From assembly GCA_001510135.1 (NCBI GenBank), contig LFER01000065.1:1-44324 (forward strand): a stretch of 44,324 nt of DNA, in the 5' to 3' direction. The stretch's first letter is position 1, and each line of letters starts with the position of its first letter. A model generated the notes under the pieces. That model was not told where the DNA came from and made no database searches. It was given only the letters and a program-made list of their open reading frames with translations. Below, piece by piece: positions 35,515-44,324 of this stretch. Origin of the DNA: Alphaproteobacteria bacterium casp-alpha6 (GTDB lineage Bacteria; Pseudomonadota; Alphaproteobacteria; Rhodobacterales; Rhodobacteraceae). A program made the translations under genes and the position numbers.

Positions 35515-36791
35515 GCCTTTGGATCATCGACATTGATCCCACGTATTGTAACTGTGACGGGGGGGAGCGGACTAATGAACGCGCTGTGTTCGTTTAGCCC
35601 CCGACTGACCCGATGGGGGAAGGGCCATCCAAACCACCCAATAAAATCGGCGTTTGCATAGGCGCGATTGTCGTCTTCATGTGCGTTATCGTGGATCGAA
35701 TGGGCATCTTCCTTGGTCTGACCCCACAGGATGTAATCTGATAGGGGCAGCACCCCGTCCCAGACGATGTCAGCAATTGGCCTGCCAAGCGCGGCATTCA
35801 GGATACTTCCATATTCTCCGGTATCTGGATGTTGACCATTTTGTTTAAATGTATTGTGGTGGATGTGAACGCGGCGGGGATGTTTGTGGTAATTTTCGTC
35901 TTCCGTCTCTTTGATATAAGAACCAAACAAAATCCCGACGGTCTGGTTGTTTTCAATCACATTATCAAACACTTCGACATCGCTGTTTGCCATGATCAAT
36001 ACTCCTGTTCCAGACGGCACTAGGCCGACAATATTACCTTCGGGAGCAAAGTTTGTTGTGTTATTGGCGAAACTGCGATTGTTGAAGACCCGCACGTGAT
36101 GGCCTCCTTGTTGAGGAATATCGGGCAGATCAAAGACCAAAATACCCCCCGTATTATCAGTCAACACATTGTTGTAGACATCCGCGAAATGGCAGTTTTC
36201 AATCTCAAGCCCCGCTACGTTAAAGGCCGCTTGGCTATTGCGTGCAATGATATTCGTGGATTGGCCCACATAGATCCCCGCATCACTCGCCCCGATGGCC
36301 ACAACACCATCGAGCAACACATTGCGCGAAGACACAGGATAAAACCCGTAGGCTCCGTTGTTGACATCCGGCCCGCCGGTCCACTCTACGCGCATCCTCA
36401 CAAAAGCGATCCCATCCACACCTTTGGATTTGATCGCGTCACCTTTGGTGTCCTCAATGGCAAAGTCACGCAGAATGGCGCCGTTTCCTGTGACAAGAAA
36501 CCCTTCTGAGCCGCCGATTTGTGAGGCAAAATTAAGGATGGTTTTATCCATCCCAGCGCCTGTGATGGTGAGATCATCCACGGCAAGGGACAATTGATTT
36601 TTGATTGAATAAATTCCTTCGGCAATGACGATCTCATCGCCCGGCGATGCAAGGATCATAGTCTCTTGTAGTGCCTCTTCGGCGTCTTCACCGGGAAAGA
36701 TTTCAAAAACCTCCGCCATCAATGTTGTTGAATGCCCGATCACAACGGTCCAAACGAGTGCCGCCCTTTTCAAGTTTTCTCTGAAAATCAT
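35502..36791 (-). CDS. Secreted parallel beta-helix repeat protein (TIGR03805-like)
   Basis: A 429-residue protein with an N-terminal hydrophobic signal (about residues 8-26, AALVWTVVIGHSTTLMA) and many right-handed parallel beta-helix rungs rich in Asn and Gly, such as GNGAILRDFAIEDTKGDAIK and NNVLTDNTGGILVFDLP. The NosD/carbohydrate-binding type of fold is clear. Such proteins bind or cleave polysaccharides, but no catalytic residues can be claimed. The combination with a downstream di-heme gene matches a recurring pair of families (TIGR03805 with TIGR03806) that I recall from marine and other proteobacteria; their joint role is not known to me. The ATG at 36791 has AGGG some 10 bases ahead. 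Confidence 0.85.
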   Translation of the reverse strand: MIFRENLKRAALVWTVVIGHSTTLMAEVFEIFPGEDAEEALQETMILASPGDEIVIAEGIYSIKNQLSLAVDDLTITGAGMDKTILNFASQIGGSEGFLVTGNGAILRDFAIEDTKGDAIKSKGVDGIAFVRMRVEWTGGPDVNNGAYGFYPVSSRNVLLDGVVAIGASDAGIYVGQSTNIIARNSQAAFNVAGLEIENCHFADVYNNVLTDNTGGILVFDLPDIPQQGGHHVRVFNNRSFANNTTNFAPEGNIVGLVPSGTGVLIMANSDVEVFDNVIENNQTVGILFGSYIKETEDENYHKHPRRVHIHHNTFKQNGQHPDTGEYGSILNAALGRPIADIVWDGVLPLSDYILWGQTKEDAHSIHDNAHEDDNRAYANADFIGWFGWPFPHRVSRGLNEHSAFISPLPPVTVTIRGINVDDPKAWTP

Positions 36792-36915
36792 TTATGCAAT
36801 CCCTAGTTTGATGATCCTAAATGTAAAATAGTCAGCGATTTTAGATTAGGTGTCAGATATCAAAAATTGCCGATGATTTCCTGTCAGTCCAGCTTTACCT
36901 TGCGCAAATTGGGCA

Positions 36916-36947
36916 TAAAAATCAGGCCGAACATTCTGTTCGGCCTG
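36916..36947 (-). terminator. Rho-independent terminator of ileS
   Basis: A perfect 11-bp stem (36923-36933 with 36937-36947; arm CAGGCCGAACA) with a 3-base loop. On the minus strand it is followed by GATTTTTATG. It lies about 45 bases past the ileS stop at 36993 and upstream of the beta-helix gene, so it separates the two transcription units. The 201-base gap 36792-36992 must also hold the beta-helix promoter, which I could not define. Confidence 0.85.
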
Positions 36948-36992
36948 TTTCAGTCTCGTCTCGTATCTATAAATAAGGCTGGGATTTTTAGC

Positions 36993-39905
36993 CTAGCTTA
37001 AGGCGTCATTGCACCTTGCGCAGGTTTGGGCATGAGTGTGTGCTCCGACATCTGGAAGGATTTTCCAGCAGCGTTGGCATTTGTCCCCATCTGCCTTCGC
37101 AAAGACCACAGCAATCGATTGATCTGTACCCTCAAGCGTAAAGGCGTCTGAAGGCGCCTGTGCAACCTCAACAGAGATAGAAGAGGTGATGCAGATATCT
37201 TCGAACGGCACAGACGTGAGGATATCCTTCATTTTTTGGTCTTTAACAAAGACTTTGGGCGCAGCCTCAAGGCTGGCTCCGATCACTTTTTCGGAGCGCT
37301 GGATTTCAAGCGCCGCTGTCACAACACGACGTGCGGCACGGATGGTTGACCATTTTTCAGCCAGCGCTGCGTCCTGCCACATGCCCGGAGTGGGTGGAAA
37401 ATCTCCGAGATGAACGGAACTGTCCTCTCCTCCAAAGCGTTCTAGCCAGACTTCTTCCATGGTAAAAACCAACACAGGCGCAAGCCATGTGGTCAATCGA
37501 TGAAACAGAAGATTCAGCACAGTGCGCGCCGCTTTGCGTTCATCTGTATCCCCATCACAATAGAGAACATCTTTTCGAATATCGAAGTAAAAGGCTGACA
37601 GGTCGACCGTGGCAAAAGTAAAGACCGCCTGAAATACCCCTTGGAAATCATAAGCCGCATAGCCTTTGCGCACCACTTGATCCAATTCTGAAAGACAGTG
37701 AAGCACCCAGCGTTCCAGTTCTGGCATGTCAGAGGGGCTGATACGATCAGCTTCGCTGAAGTCGGCCAGTGATCCAAGCATGAACCGCATGGTATTACGC
37801 AGCCGGCGATAGGCATCAGCGGTATTTTTCAAAATCTCGGGTCCAATCCTAAGATCGGCCGTATAATCAGACTGAGCCACCCAAAGGCGCAGGATATCAG
37901 CGCCATATTGTTTGATCACCTCTTCAGGTGCGACCGTATTGCCAAGCGATTTGGACATTTTCATGCCCTTTTCATCCAGCGTAAAACCATGGGTCAAAAC
38001 GCCCCGATAGGGGGCACGTCCTTGGGTTCCACAGGATTGTAGCATGGAGGAATGGAACCATCCGCGGTGTTGGTCTGTACCCTCAAGATAAAGATCGGCC
38101 ATCCCGTCTTCTGATCCGTCTTCTCTATCACGCAGGACAAAGGCGTGGGTTGAGCCTGAATCAAACCACACGTCAAGGATATCAAACACCTGATCATAAG
38201 CTTCTGGATCAACTATCCCATTAAGAAAACGTTCCTTTGATCCCTCTTTGTACCATGCATCAGCACCTTCGGCTTCGAAAGCCTCAAGAATTCGCGCGTT
38301 CACCTCTTTATTGCGCAAGAGGAAATCGCTCTCTGTGGGAAGAGCCCCTTTTTTGGTAAAACAGGTGAGCGGCACTCCCCAAGCACGCTGACGGGAGAGC
38401 ACCCAATCAGGGCGGGCTTCGATCATTGAATAAAGCCGGTTGCGCCCCGTGCGCGGTGTCCATGTCACCAGTTGGTCAATAGAGGCCAAGGCGCGCTCAC
38501 GGATTGTTGTGCCATATTCATCTTGGCCATCCCCAACTGGGCGGTCAATGGCGGCAAACCATTGCGGTGTATTGCGATAAATCACTGGCGCTTTGGACCG
38601 CCATGAATGGGGATAGCTGTGTTTGATCTTGCCACGTGCCAGCAAACCGCCCGTTTCCACAAGTTTGTTTATGATTGTGGAATTGGCGTTTCCTTCTTTG
38701 CCCTTAGCGTTCAAAATCGCGCTACTACCAAAAAATGGCAGGTCCGGGCGCATCGTGCCGTCTTCCATCACGTTATATGTGATGACTTGTTCAAGCATCC
38801 CAAGATCACGATAAAGTTCAAACTCTTCCATGCCGTGGGAGGGGGCGCAATGTACAAAGCCGGTGCCTTCGGTATCGGTTACAAAATCCGCTGCCCGAAA
38901 ATCGCGGATGTCATCCCATTCGCCGTTTGATCCCTCAGTGCCATGAAGCGGGTGGGTGAGTGTGATTGCTGAGAGCGTATCCTGCGTAACGTCACCAAGG
39001 CGGCGATACATCGTGTTCTCCAGACGCGCTTTGCCCATGACCTCTGCGGCAAGTTTGTCAGCGAGAATAAAGCGCTCTCCGATATCGGCCCAACATTCGT
39101 CTGGCCGATCGGTGACCTCGTAAAGGCCATAGGCAATATCGGACCCATAAACGACAGCTTTGTTTGACGGGATCGTCCAAGGGGTGGTGGTCCAGATCAC
39201 AACATTTGCATTTTTCAATGCATCATCGTCGGTTTGTGCGACCTTGAACTTCACCCAGATCGTGAAGCTTTCCTTGTCTTTATATTCAACCTCAGCTTCA
39301 GCCAATGCTGTCTGTTCTACGGGCGACCACATCACGGGCTTTGATCCTTGATAAAGGGTGCCCGTCATAAGGAATTTCATGAATTCTTCTGCGATCACGC
39401 GCTCTGCATGAAAATCCATGGTGAGATAAGGTTTTTCCCAAGTGCCTGTAATGCCAAGACGTTTGAATTCCTCGCGCTGTACATCAATCCAGCCTTCTGC
39501 GAATTTACGACATTCCTGACGGAAATCCACCACGGGCACTTCGTCTTTGTTTTTACCTTTCTGACGGTAGCTTTCTTCGATCTTCCATTCGATAGGAAGC
39601 CCATGGCAATCCCACCCCGGAATATAGCGCGCGTCCTTGCCCATCATCTGCTGGCTGCGCACCACCATATCTTTGAGCACTTTGTTCAATGCATGCCCAA
39701 TGTGAAGGTGACCGTTGGCATAGGGGGGGCCGTCATGAAGTGTGAAGGGTTTTCTACCCTTCTTTTCGCGCAGTTTTTGATAGATCCCGATCCGTTCCCA
39801 GCGGGCAAGCCATTCCGGTTCGCGCTGAGGCAATCCGGCACGCATCGGAAAATTGGTTTTTGGAAGGTTCAAAGTTTCTTTATAATCAGGTGTCTGGGCG
39901 CACAT
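36993..39905 (-). CDS. ileS: Isoleucyl-tRNA synthetase
   Basis: A class I aminoacyl-tRNA synthetase that charges tRNA-Ile; about 970 residues. Seen: [17 protein letters not shown] (HIGH motif), the large CP1 editing domain, the KMSKS motif in [11 protein letters not shown], and a C-terminal zinc-binding pair CQRC and CARC. The ATG at 39905 is preferred because AAGGA lies 8 bases ahead and the resulting [17 protein letters not shown] is the usual family start. ATG 39914 would add three residues. The leader region (39906-40187) holds a strong hairpin but no tRNA-like or T-box structure. The gene ends with a strong terminator. Confidence 0.96.
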   Translation of the reverse strand: MCAQTPDYKETLNLPKTNFPMRAGLPQREPEWLARWERIGIYQKLREKKGRKPFTLHDGPPYANGHLHIGHALNKVLKDMVVRSQQMMGKDARYIPGWDCHGLPIEWKIEESYRQKGKNKDEVPVVDFRQECRKFAEGWIDVQREEFKRLGITGTWEKPYLTMDFHAERVIAEEFMKFLMTGTLYQGSKPVMWSPVEQTALAEAEVEYKDKESFTIWVKFKVAQTDDDALKNANVVIWTTTPWTIPSNKAVVYGSDIAYGLYEVTDRPDECWADIGERFILADKLAAEVMGKARLENTMYRRLGDVTQDTLSAITLTHPLHGTEGSNGEWDDIRDFRAADFVTDTEGTGFVHCAPSHGMEEFELYRDLGMLEQVITYNVMEDGTMRPDLPFFGSSAILNAKGKEGNANSTIINKLVETGGLLARGKIKHSYPHSWRSKAPVIYRNTPQWFAAIDRPVGDGQDEYGTTIRERALASIDQLVTWTPRTGRNRLYSMIEARPDWVLSRQRAWGVPLTCFTKKGALPTESDFLLRNKEVNARILEAFEAEGADAWYKEGSKERFLNGIVDPEAYDQVFDILDVWFDSGSTHAFVLRDREDGSEDGMADLYLEGTDQHRGWFHSSMLQSCGTQGRAPYRGVLTHGFTLDEKGMKMSKSLGNTVAPEEVIKQYGADILRLWVAQSDYTADLRIGPEILKNTADAYRRLRNTMRFMLGSLADFSEADRISPSDMPELERWVLHCLSELDQVVRKGYAAYDFQGVFQAVFTFATVDLSAFYFDIRKDVLYCDGDTDERKAARTVLNLLFHRLTTWLAPVLVFTMEEVWLERFGGEDSSVHLGDFPPTPGMWQDAALAEKWSTIRAARRVVTAALEIQRSEKVIGASLEAAPKVFVKDQKMKDILTSVPFEDICITSSISVEVAQAPSDAFTLEGTDQSIAVVFAKADGDKCQRCWKILPDVGAHTHAQTCARCNDALS

Positions 39906-39970
39906 CTGTGTCATCCTTGGGTCATAAATTTTCGTTGGGAAAGGGCAGCGCGATGCATCAGGCGCTTTAT

Positions 39971-40000
39971 CCCGGCGGCTCTTCTTATCAGAGCGCCGGG
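39971..40000. other. Strong hairpin in the ptsP-ileS intergenic region
   Basis: CCCGGC pairs with GCCGGG at the base, then GCTCT with AGAGC above a one-base bulge, around a 7-base loop (11 base pairs in total). It lies about 65 bases upstream of ileS and 190 bases downstream of ptsP on the same strand. There is no T-run on either side, so it is not a standard intrinsic terminator. It could cap the ptsP mRNA 3' end, act in the ileS leader, or be a repeat unit. The rest of this 282-base gap shows no gene that I can support. Confidence 0.5.
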
Positions 40001-40187
40001 CAGATAATTCGATGTATATGCCACGTTATCATTCTCATTTGATCCCGCTTATAGTCGCCTCATTTCAATTGGTCCAGTCGCAAGATAGCCTAAATTTAAA
40101 AGGATGATTTCGCTCAATGGTGACGACTTTTGAGTACTTTCATCCCGTTTTTGATTATTTTTATTCCAGCATTCAATGACCGGCTAT

Positions 40188-42452
40188 TCACGAAACAGCT
40201 GTCTCGGAAATGTCTAGACTGGCGACATAGTCTTTTACCACTTGACGTAAATCTGTTTGTCCGATGCTGCATGCCTGTTCTAATTGCCGTTCCAGTGCGC
40301 CGAGATCGGTTCTCCGGATGAGATGTTTCACTGGCCCGATTGAAGCCGCCCGCATCGACAGCGTTGTAATGCCAATCGCGGTCAGACAGAGCGCCTCAAG
40401 AGGGCGCCCAGCGTCTTCTCCACAGTATGAAAGTCTGGTGCCGAACGCATCGCAGCGGGATTTTATATGTTTTAAAAACATTATGTAGCTGCTGTTTAAA
40501 ACATCGTATCGACGGCGGACAAGTTCGTTTTCACGATCGGCTGCAAAGAAAAATTGCTTAAGGTCATTTCCACCGATTGAAATAAAATCAACCTCCTGGA
40601 AAAAACTGTCTGGCGCATAGGCAAGAGCAGGGGTTTCAAGCATCGCGCCGACCTCTAATTTTTGAGGCAGGGGATGCCCGAGGCGTTTTTCACGTGCGAT
40701 GGCTTTTGATAGTTCCTCTTTGGCAGCATAAAATTCGTCCGGCAAGGATACAAACGGAAACATAATCGACAAATCTCGTCCATTCGCCCCGCGCAAGAGC
40801 GCCTGAAGCTGCATCCGGAGCACCCCCGGTTTATCAAGCCCAACGCGAATTGCCCGCCATCCAAGTGCGGGGTTCGGTTCGGTGACATTTTTCATATAGG
40901 GGAGCACTTTGTCGGAGCCGATATCAAGCGTGCGAAAGGTCACTGGCAAATTCCCCGCGGCATTCATGATCTGACCGTAAATATCGCTCAATTCGCCACG
41001 CTTTGGAATTTGATTTCGCACTAAGAACTGTAACTCTGTGCGAAACAAACCAACGCCTTCGGCGCCTGAATTTTTAAGGCTGGGTAAATCTGCCATCAAC
41101 CCGGCATTCATCAGCAGTTTTACATGGCGGTTACAAAGTGAAACCGCATCCTCGTTCCGGATCGCTGAATACCGTTCCTGCGCTTGCGCGGCCATGGCCA
41201 TTTTGTCCATGAATGCGCCATGGACGCTCTCGTCGGGGCGTAAATGCGCGATGCCTTGATCCCCGTCGACCAGAATAGGATCACCATTTAGTGCTTCAGT
41301 CGTGATGTTTTCGACATGAATAATGAGAGGTATTGCCAAGGCACGGGCGATAATGGTTGCGTGCGATCCTACGGATCCTTCCTCTAAGACAATGCCTTTG
41401 AGCTTACGGCCATAATCCAGAAGCTCTGCGGGACCAATATTGCGCGCAACCAGAATGGGACGTTCGGGCATTTCGGCGCCGGTATCATGCCCCTGACCTG
41501 TGAGCAAACGCAAAAGCCTGTTAGAGAGATCATCGAGATCATGTAACCTGTCACGGATATAAACATCAGAGGCGAGACCCATCCGCGCGCGCGCTTCGGA
41601 TTGCTCCTTTTCCACCGCGGCCTCAGCGGACAGTCCTTTATCGATGTCGGTTTCCATGCGTCTCAGCCACCCGCGCGAATGGGCAAACATCCGATAGGCT
41701 TCCAAAACCTCTCTTTGTTCGGATGCTGCCTTGGATACGCTTCGCAGCATTTTGTCGATTCCAACGCGCAACTGGTCCAAGGCATCATTAAGCCTTTTTC
41801 GTTCGTGAACCGGATCCTCGCCAACCAGATTTGTCACCACCACGCGGGGTTCATGCAGCCAAACCTGACCCGATGATACCCCTTCCTGCGCAACGGAACC
41901 TTCAAACATGATGGCTTCTTTATGACGTGCTTTGAGGGCGGCACCTTCGCCGACAAAGACGCCAAGTTCGGTCATTTCCGCAAGCACCATTGCCACCACT
42001 TCAAGGCCATAGACCTCATCGTCCGTGTATTTGCGCGGGTCCTTGGATTGAACGACCAAAACGCCAAGCCGCTGACCTAACCGCTGGACAGGCACACCAA
42101 GAAAAGATGAATAAATTTCTTCTCCGGTTTCCGGCATATACCGAAACCCTTTTTCTTCCGGTGCTACCGCGGTGTTGATGATACTATTGCGCTCTGCCAC
42201 ACGCCCGACAAGGCCTTCACCAAGGTTCATTCGGGTTTTGTGCACTGCTTCTGCATTCAAACCTTCGGTGGCACAAAGTTCCAGAGTTTTGGGATCGCGA
42301 AACAAATAGATCGAGCAGACTTCGGTTTTCATCGAATCTGCGATAAGATGTGTGATCTTATCGAGGCGCGCCTGACCGGCGGCATCTTCTGCCATTGTAT
42401 CTCGCAAACGGCCAAGCAGTTTGCGGCTTTCGCTTTCTGAACGTTGCGCCAT
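40188..42452 (-). CDS. ptsP: Phosphoenolpyruvate-protein phosphotransferase of the nitrogen PTS (EI-Ntr)
   Basis: A 754-residue enzyme I of the nitrogen phosphotransferase system, which takes phosphate from PEP and passes it to NPr and EIIA-Ntr, regulating nitrogen and potassium responses. An N-terminal GAF domain (about residues 20-165, LGVPVQRLGQRLGVLVVQ) distinguishes it from sugar-PTS enzyme I. The PEP-utiliser domain follows, with phospho-histidine His364 in EGSVGSHATIIARALAIPL. The C-terminal PEP-binding barrel has ALLRGANGRDLSIMFPF and the cysteine motif LSYCGEDAGRP. It lies 25 bases after lysC, in the same direction, and probably in one transcript. Confidence 0.95.
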   Translation of the reverse strand: MAQRSESESRKLLGRLRDTMAEDAAGQARLDKITHLIADSMKTEVCSIYLFRDPKTLELCATEGLNAEAVHKTRMNLGEGLVGRVAERNSIINTAVAPEEKGFRYMPETGEEIYSSFLGVPVQRLGQRLGVLVVQSKDPRKYTDDEVYGLEVVAMVLAEMTELGVFVGEGAALKARHKEAIMFEGSVAQEGVSSGQVWLHEPRVVVTNLVGEDPVHERKRLNDALDQLRVGIDKMLRSVSKAASEQREVLEAYRMFAHSRGWLRRMETDIDKGLSAEAAVEKEQSEARARMGLASDVYIRDRLHDLDDLSNRLLRLLTGQGHDTGAEMPERPILVARNIGPAELLDYGRKLKGIVLEEGSVGSHATIIARALAIPLIIHVENITTEALNGDPILVDGDQGIAHLRPDESVHGAFMDKMAMAAQAQERYSAIRNEDAVSLCNRHVKLLMNAGLMADLPSLKNSGAEGVGLFRTELQFLVRNQIPKRGELSDIYGQIMNAAGNLPVTFRTLDIGSDKVLPYMKNVTEPNPALGWRAIRVGLDKPGVLRMQLQALLRGANGRDLSIMFPFVSLPDEFYAAKEELSKAIAREKRLGHPLPQKLEVGAMLETPALAYAPDSFFQEVDFISIGGNDLKQFFFAADRENELVRRRYDVLNSSYIMFLKHIKSRCDAFGTRLSYCGEDAGRPLEALCLTAIGITTLSMRAASIGPVKHLIRRTDLGALERQLEQACSIGQTDLRQVVKDYVASLDISETAVS

Positions 42453-42477
42453 TAATCAGGCGACCTTTTCGTTAGAG

Positions 42478-43710
42478 TCAGTTTTCCAGTTCAAACGCAT
42501 CATGAAGCGCTTGCACCGCCAATTCCATATATTTTCGATCAATCAGCACAGAAATTTTTATTTCTGAGGTGGCGATGACCTTAATGTTAATTCCTTCGTC
42601 CGAAAGTGTTTTGAACATTTTGGCGGCGACGCCAGACTGGCTGCGCATCCCAATGCCGACAGCAGAGATTTTTGCAACGTTTGTATCGGCAATAAGTTCT
42701 TTAAAGCTTACTTGTCCCTCTGCCTTGGCCGCCAGCAGTGCTTTTTCCGCCCGTACAACTTGGTCTGTCGGACAGGAAAACGTCATATCGGTGAGGTCTT
42801 CCTCCGCAATATTTTGAATGATCATGTCCACGTTGATGCCTGCATCAGAAAGGCGTCCGAATATTGCTGCGGCAGTGCCAGGACGATCGGCAACTGATAC
42901 AAGCGTCATTTTTGCTTCGTCGCGCGAATAAGCGATCCCTGAAACGACGTTGGACTCCATGATTTCCTCCTCAGCGCAGACCAATGTGCCTGCATCTTCT
43001 CTTGGTTCTTCAAAACTGCTTAAGACGCGCAATTTTACTTTGTAACGCATGGCCAGTTCGACAGAGCGTGTTTGTAGGACCTTCGCTCCGAGTGAGGCCA
43101 GTTCAAGCATTTCCTCGAAAGAAATTTTGTCGAGTTTACGCGCCTTTTCAGAAATTCTAGGATCGGTCGTATAAACCCCATCAACGTCAGTATAGATGTC
43201 GCAGCGCTCTGCGTCAAAGGCGGCGGCAAATGCTACCGCAGTTGTATCTGATCCACCACGTCCCAAGGTCGTGATCCGACCCTCTGCGCTGATACCTTGA
43301 AACCCCGCAACGACGGCCACCTGCATACCTTCGGCGAATTTGGAATTGATATTGGCGGTTGGGATGTCTTCAATCCGCGCCGCTGAATGGCTGGATGATG
43401 TTTTCAAAGGCACTTGCCAGCCTTGCCAGCTGCGGGCCGGAATATCCATTTCCTGCAATGTCAGGGCCATCAATCCAGCAGTAACGTTTTCACCCGAGGA
43501 CACTACGGCGTCATATTCGCGTGCGTCGTAAAGCGGGGAAGTTTCGTTCACCCATCCAACAAGTTCATTCGTTTTGCCCGACATGGCAGACACAATCACA
43601 ATGACATCGTAACCCTTTGCAACCTCAAGACCAACACGCTTTGCCGCGCGTTTGATCCGATCAAGTGTGGCAACCGAGGTGCCGCCAAATTTCATGACTA
43701 AAAGGGGCAT
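42478..43710 (-). CDS. lysC: Aspartate kinase (lysine/threonine/methionine pathway)
   Basis: A 410-residue aspartokinase that phosphorylates aspartate in the first step to lysine, threonine, methionine and diaminopimelate. The N-terminal kinase domain has the MKFGGTSVA start, VSSGENVTAGLM and GRGGSDTTAVAFAAAF. Two ACT domains follow (about residues 260-400) for feedback control, with IAEEDLTDMTF and SGVAAKMFKTLSDEGINIK. AAGGATC precedes the ATG. An internal start giving a separate ACT subunit occurs in some relatives; I did not see a strong one. Confidence 0.96.
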   Translation of the reverse strand: MPLLVMKFGGTSVATLDRIKRAAKRVGLEVAKGYDVIVIVSAMSGKTNELVGWVNETSPLYDAREYDAVVSSGENVTAGLMALTLQEMDIPARSWQGWQVPLKTSSSHSAARIEDIPTANINSKFAEGMQVAVVAGFQGISAEGRITTLGRGGSDTTAVAFAAAFDAERCDIYTDVDGVYTTDPRISEKARKLDKISFEEMLELASLGAKVLQTRSVELAMRYKVKLRVLSSFEEPREDAGTLVCAEEEIMESNVVSGIAYSRDEAKMTLVSVADRPGTAAAIFGRLSDAGINVDMIIQNIAEEDLTDMTFSCPTDQVVRAEKALLAAKAEGQVSFKELIADTNVAKISAVGIGMRSQSGVAAKMFKTLSDEGINIKVIATSEIKISVLIDRKYMELAVQALHDAFELEN

Positions 43711-43823
43711 TTTGATCCTTCGTGTAAAATCTGGGCGGGTTTAAGATGTTCTGAGGCGTTTTACAAGCAGGATGAGGTGTCAAATCGCAAAGGTTTAACC
43801 TGCCGTCCCCCCGATCACAGAGG

Positions 43824-44243
43824 TCAGTTTGCTTTTTGTTTCGGTGAAAATAGCAGCGGAGTTACAGGTATCCCGTCTTCAATCAGTTTTTTCGCCTCGG
43901 CAGGATTTGCCTCTCCATAAATTGAGCGTTCAGGCGCTTTGCCTTCGTGCATGTCTCGCGCTTCTTTAACAAATTCCTTGCCAACATAATCAGAGTTCTT
44001 TTCAACATATTTGCGGAGTTCTTTAAAGGCTTGTTCGGCGGCCGAATTATCCGATTTCAAAGAGGTTGGTTTTTTCTTGGACGTTGTTACACGCGGCGCC
44101 ATTATCGCCTTTTCGACCTCACAGGAGCCACAAAGTGAACAGGTGACCATTCCTGCAGCCTTAAGTTTTTCAAAGGCGTCAGCAGATTTGAACCAGCTTT
44201 CAAAAGAGTGGTTTTGGTCACATTTCAAAGAGTAATGAATCAT
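43824..44243 (-). CDS. DUF1178 family protein
   Basis: A 139-residue protein of the DUF1178 family, common in alphaproteobacteria and of unknown function. The N-terminus has a zinc-ribbon-like pair: CDQNHSFESWF and CSLCGSCEVEKAIMAPRV. A charged, Lys-rich middle follows, then the family end with KAPERSIYGEANPAEAKKLIEDGIPVTPLLF. The start at 44243 gives the typical MIHYSLKC. It lies 113 bases upstream of lysC on the same strand. The remaining 81 bases of the window (44244-44324) are open on the minus strand in a frame whose stop overlaps this ATG, so an upstream gene may end here, but I cannot identify it. Confidence 0.92.
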   Translation of the reverse strand: MIHYSLKCDQNHSFESWFKSADAFEKLKAAGMVTCSLCGSCEVEKAIMAPRVTTSKKKPTSLKSDNSAAEQAFKELRKYVEKNSDYVGKEFVKEARDMHEGKAPERSIYGEANPAEAKKLIEDGIPVTPLLFSPKQKAN

Positions 44244-44324
44244 TCTTGCAAGGTTCCATTTGACCTGTTGAAGATAAAGGTAGATCGCACGAATTCAAGA
44301 GGGATTTCTCGGCTTCGGCTGGAC

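Noticed and set aside
43723-43765. Inverted repeat TGTAAAA / TTTTACA upstream of lysC as a riboswitch or operator
   Set aside because: The arms are 7 A/T-rich bases with a 29-base loop. No lysine-riboswitch features were seen, so chance is likely.
44244-44324. Partial upstream gene on the minus strand (open frame whose stop overlaps the DUF1178 start)
   Set aside because: Only 27 residues are visible and they match no family I know; another frame is also open. Too short to support as a gene.

Overview
The window looks like the chromosome of a marine Roseobacter-clade alphaproteobacterium (Rhodobacterales). The evidence is a complete complex I operon with Rhodobacter/Paracoccus-type gene order and interspersed extra ORFs, a NuoE with a C-terminal helix-hairpin-helix extension, the run birA-coaX-rnj after nuoN, monofunctional BirA, PtsP with an N-terminal GAF domain, and moderate GC. 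The genus is an inference.

Layout. (1) 1-2263: a strikingly AT-rich block holding a basic hypothetical protein with its own terminator, a catalytic-domain-only tyrosine recombinase, a secreted 16-residue-repeat protein followed by a small lipoprotein, and a small helix-turn-helix protein. It abuts the 3' end of glmS and looks like an acquired island whose left edge lies outside the window. (2) 2264-6250: glmU-glmS (UDP-GlcNAc synthesis, minus strand) divergent from gph. (3) 6282-8911: an MmgE/PrpD-family protein divergent from a DegT-family PLP enzyme. (4) 8991-14142: a leucine-catabolism cluster, ivd - small membrane protein - mccB - mccA, with a palindromic operator candidate in front of ivd. 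(5) 14409-31321: nuoA-N, all 14 subunits of NADH:ubiquinone oxidoreductase, with five extra genes: a membrane protein sharing the NuoE C-terminal domain, a DUF5337-like protein, two lipoproteins and a CMD-like protein. (6) 31326-34518: birA, coaX and rnj, closely coupled behind nuoN. (7) 34536-36791: a secreted di-heme protein gene (frameshifted in this sequence) and a parallel beta-helix protein gene, minus strand. (8) 36993-39905: ileS with a strong terminator. (9) 40188-44243: a DUF1178 gene, lysC and ptsP, minus strand.

Functional links. BirA can biotinylate the MccA carrier domain encoded upstream. Ivd and MccAB carry out successive steps of leucine breakdown, and the electrons and NADH from such catabolism feed the respiratory chain that complex I begins. 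The least explained material is the AT-rich block with its Cys-capped repeat protein, the shared domain and accessory genes inside the nuo operon, and the beta-helix/di-heme pair. No tRNA, rRNA, CRISPR array or complete insertion sequence was seen. No intergenic gap exceeds about 285 bases.
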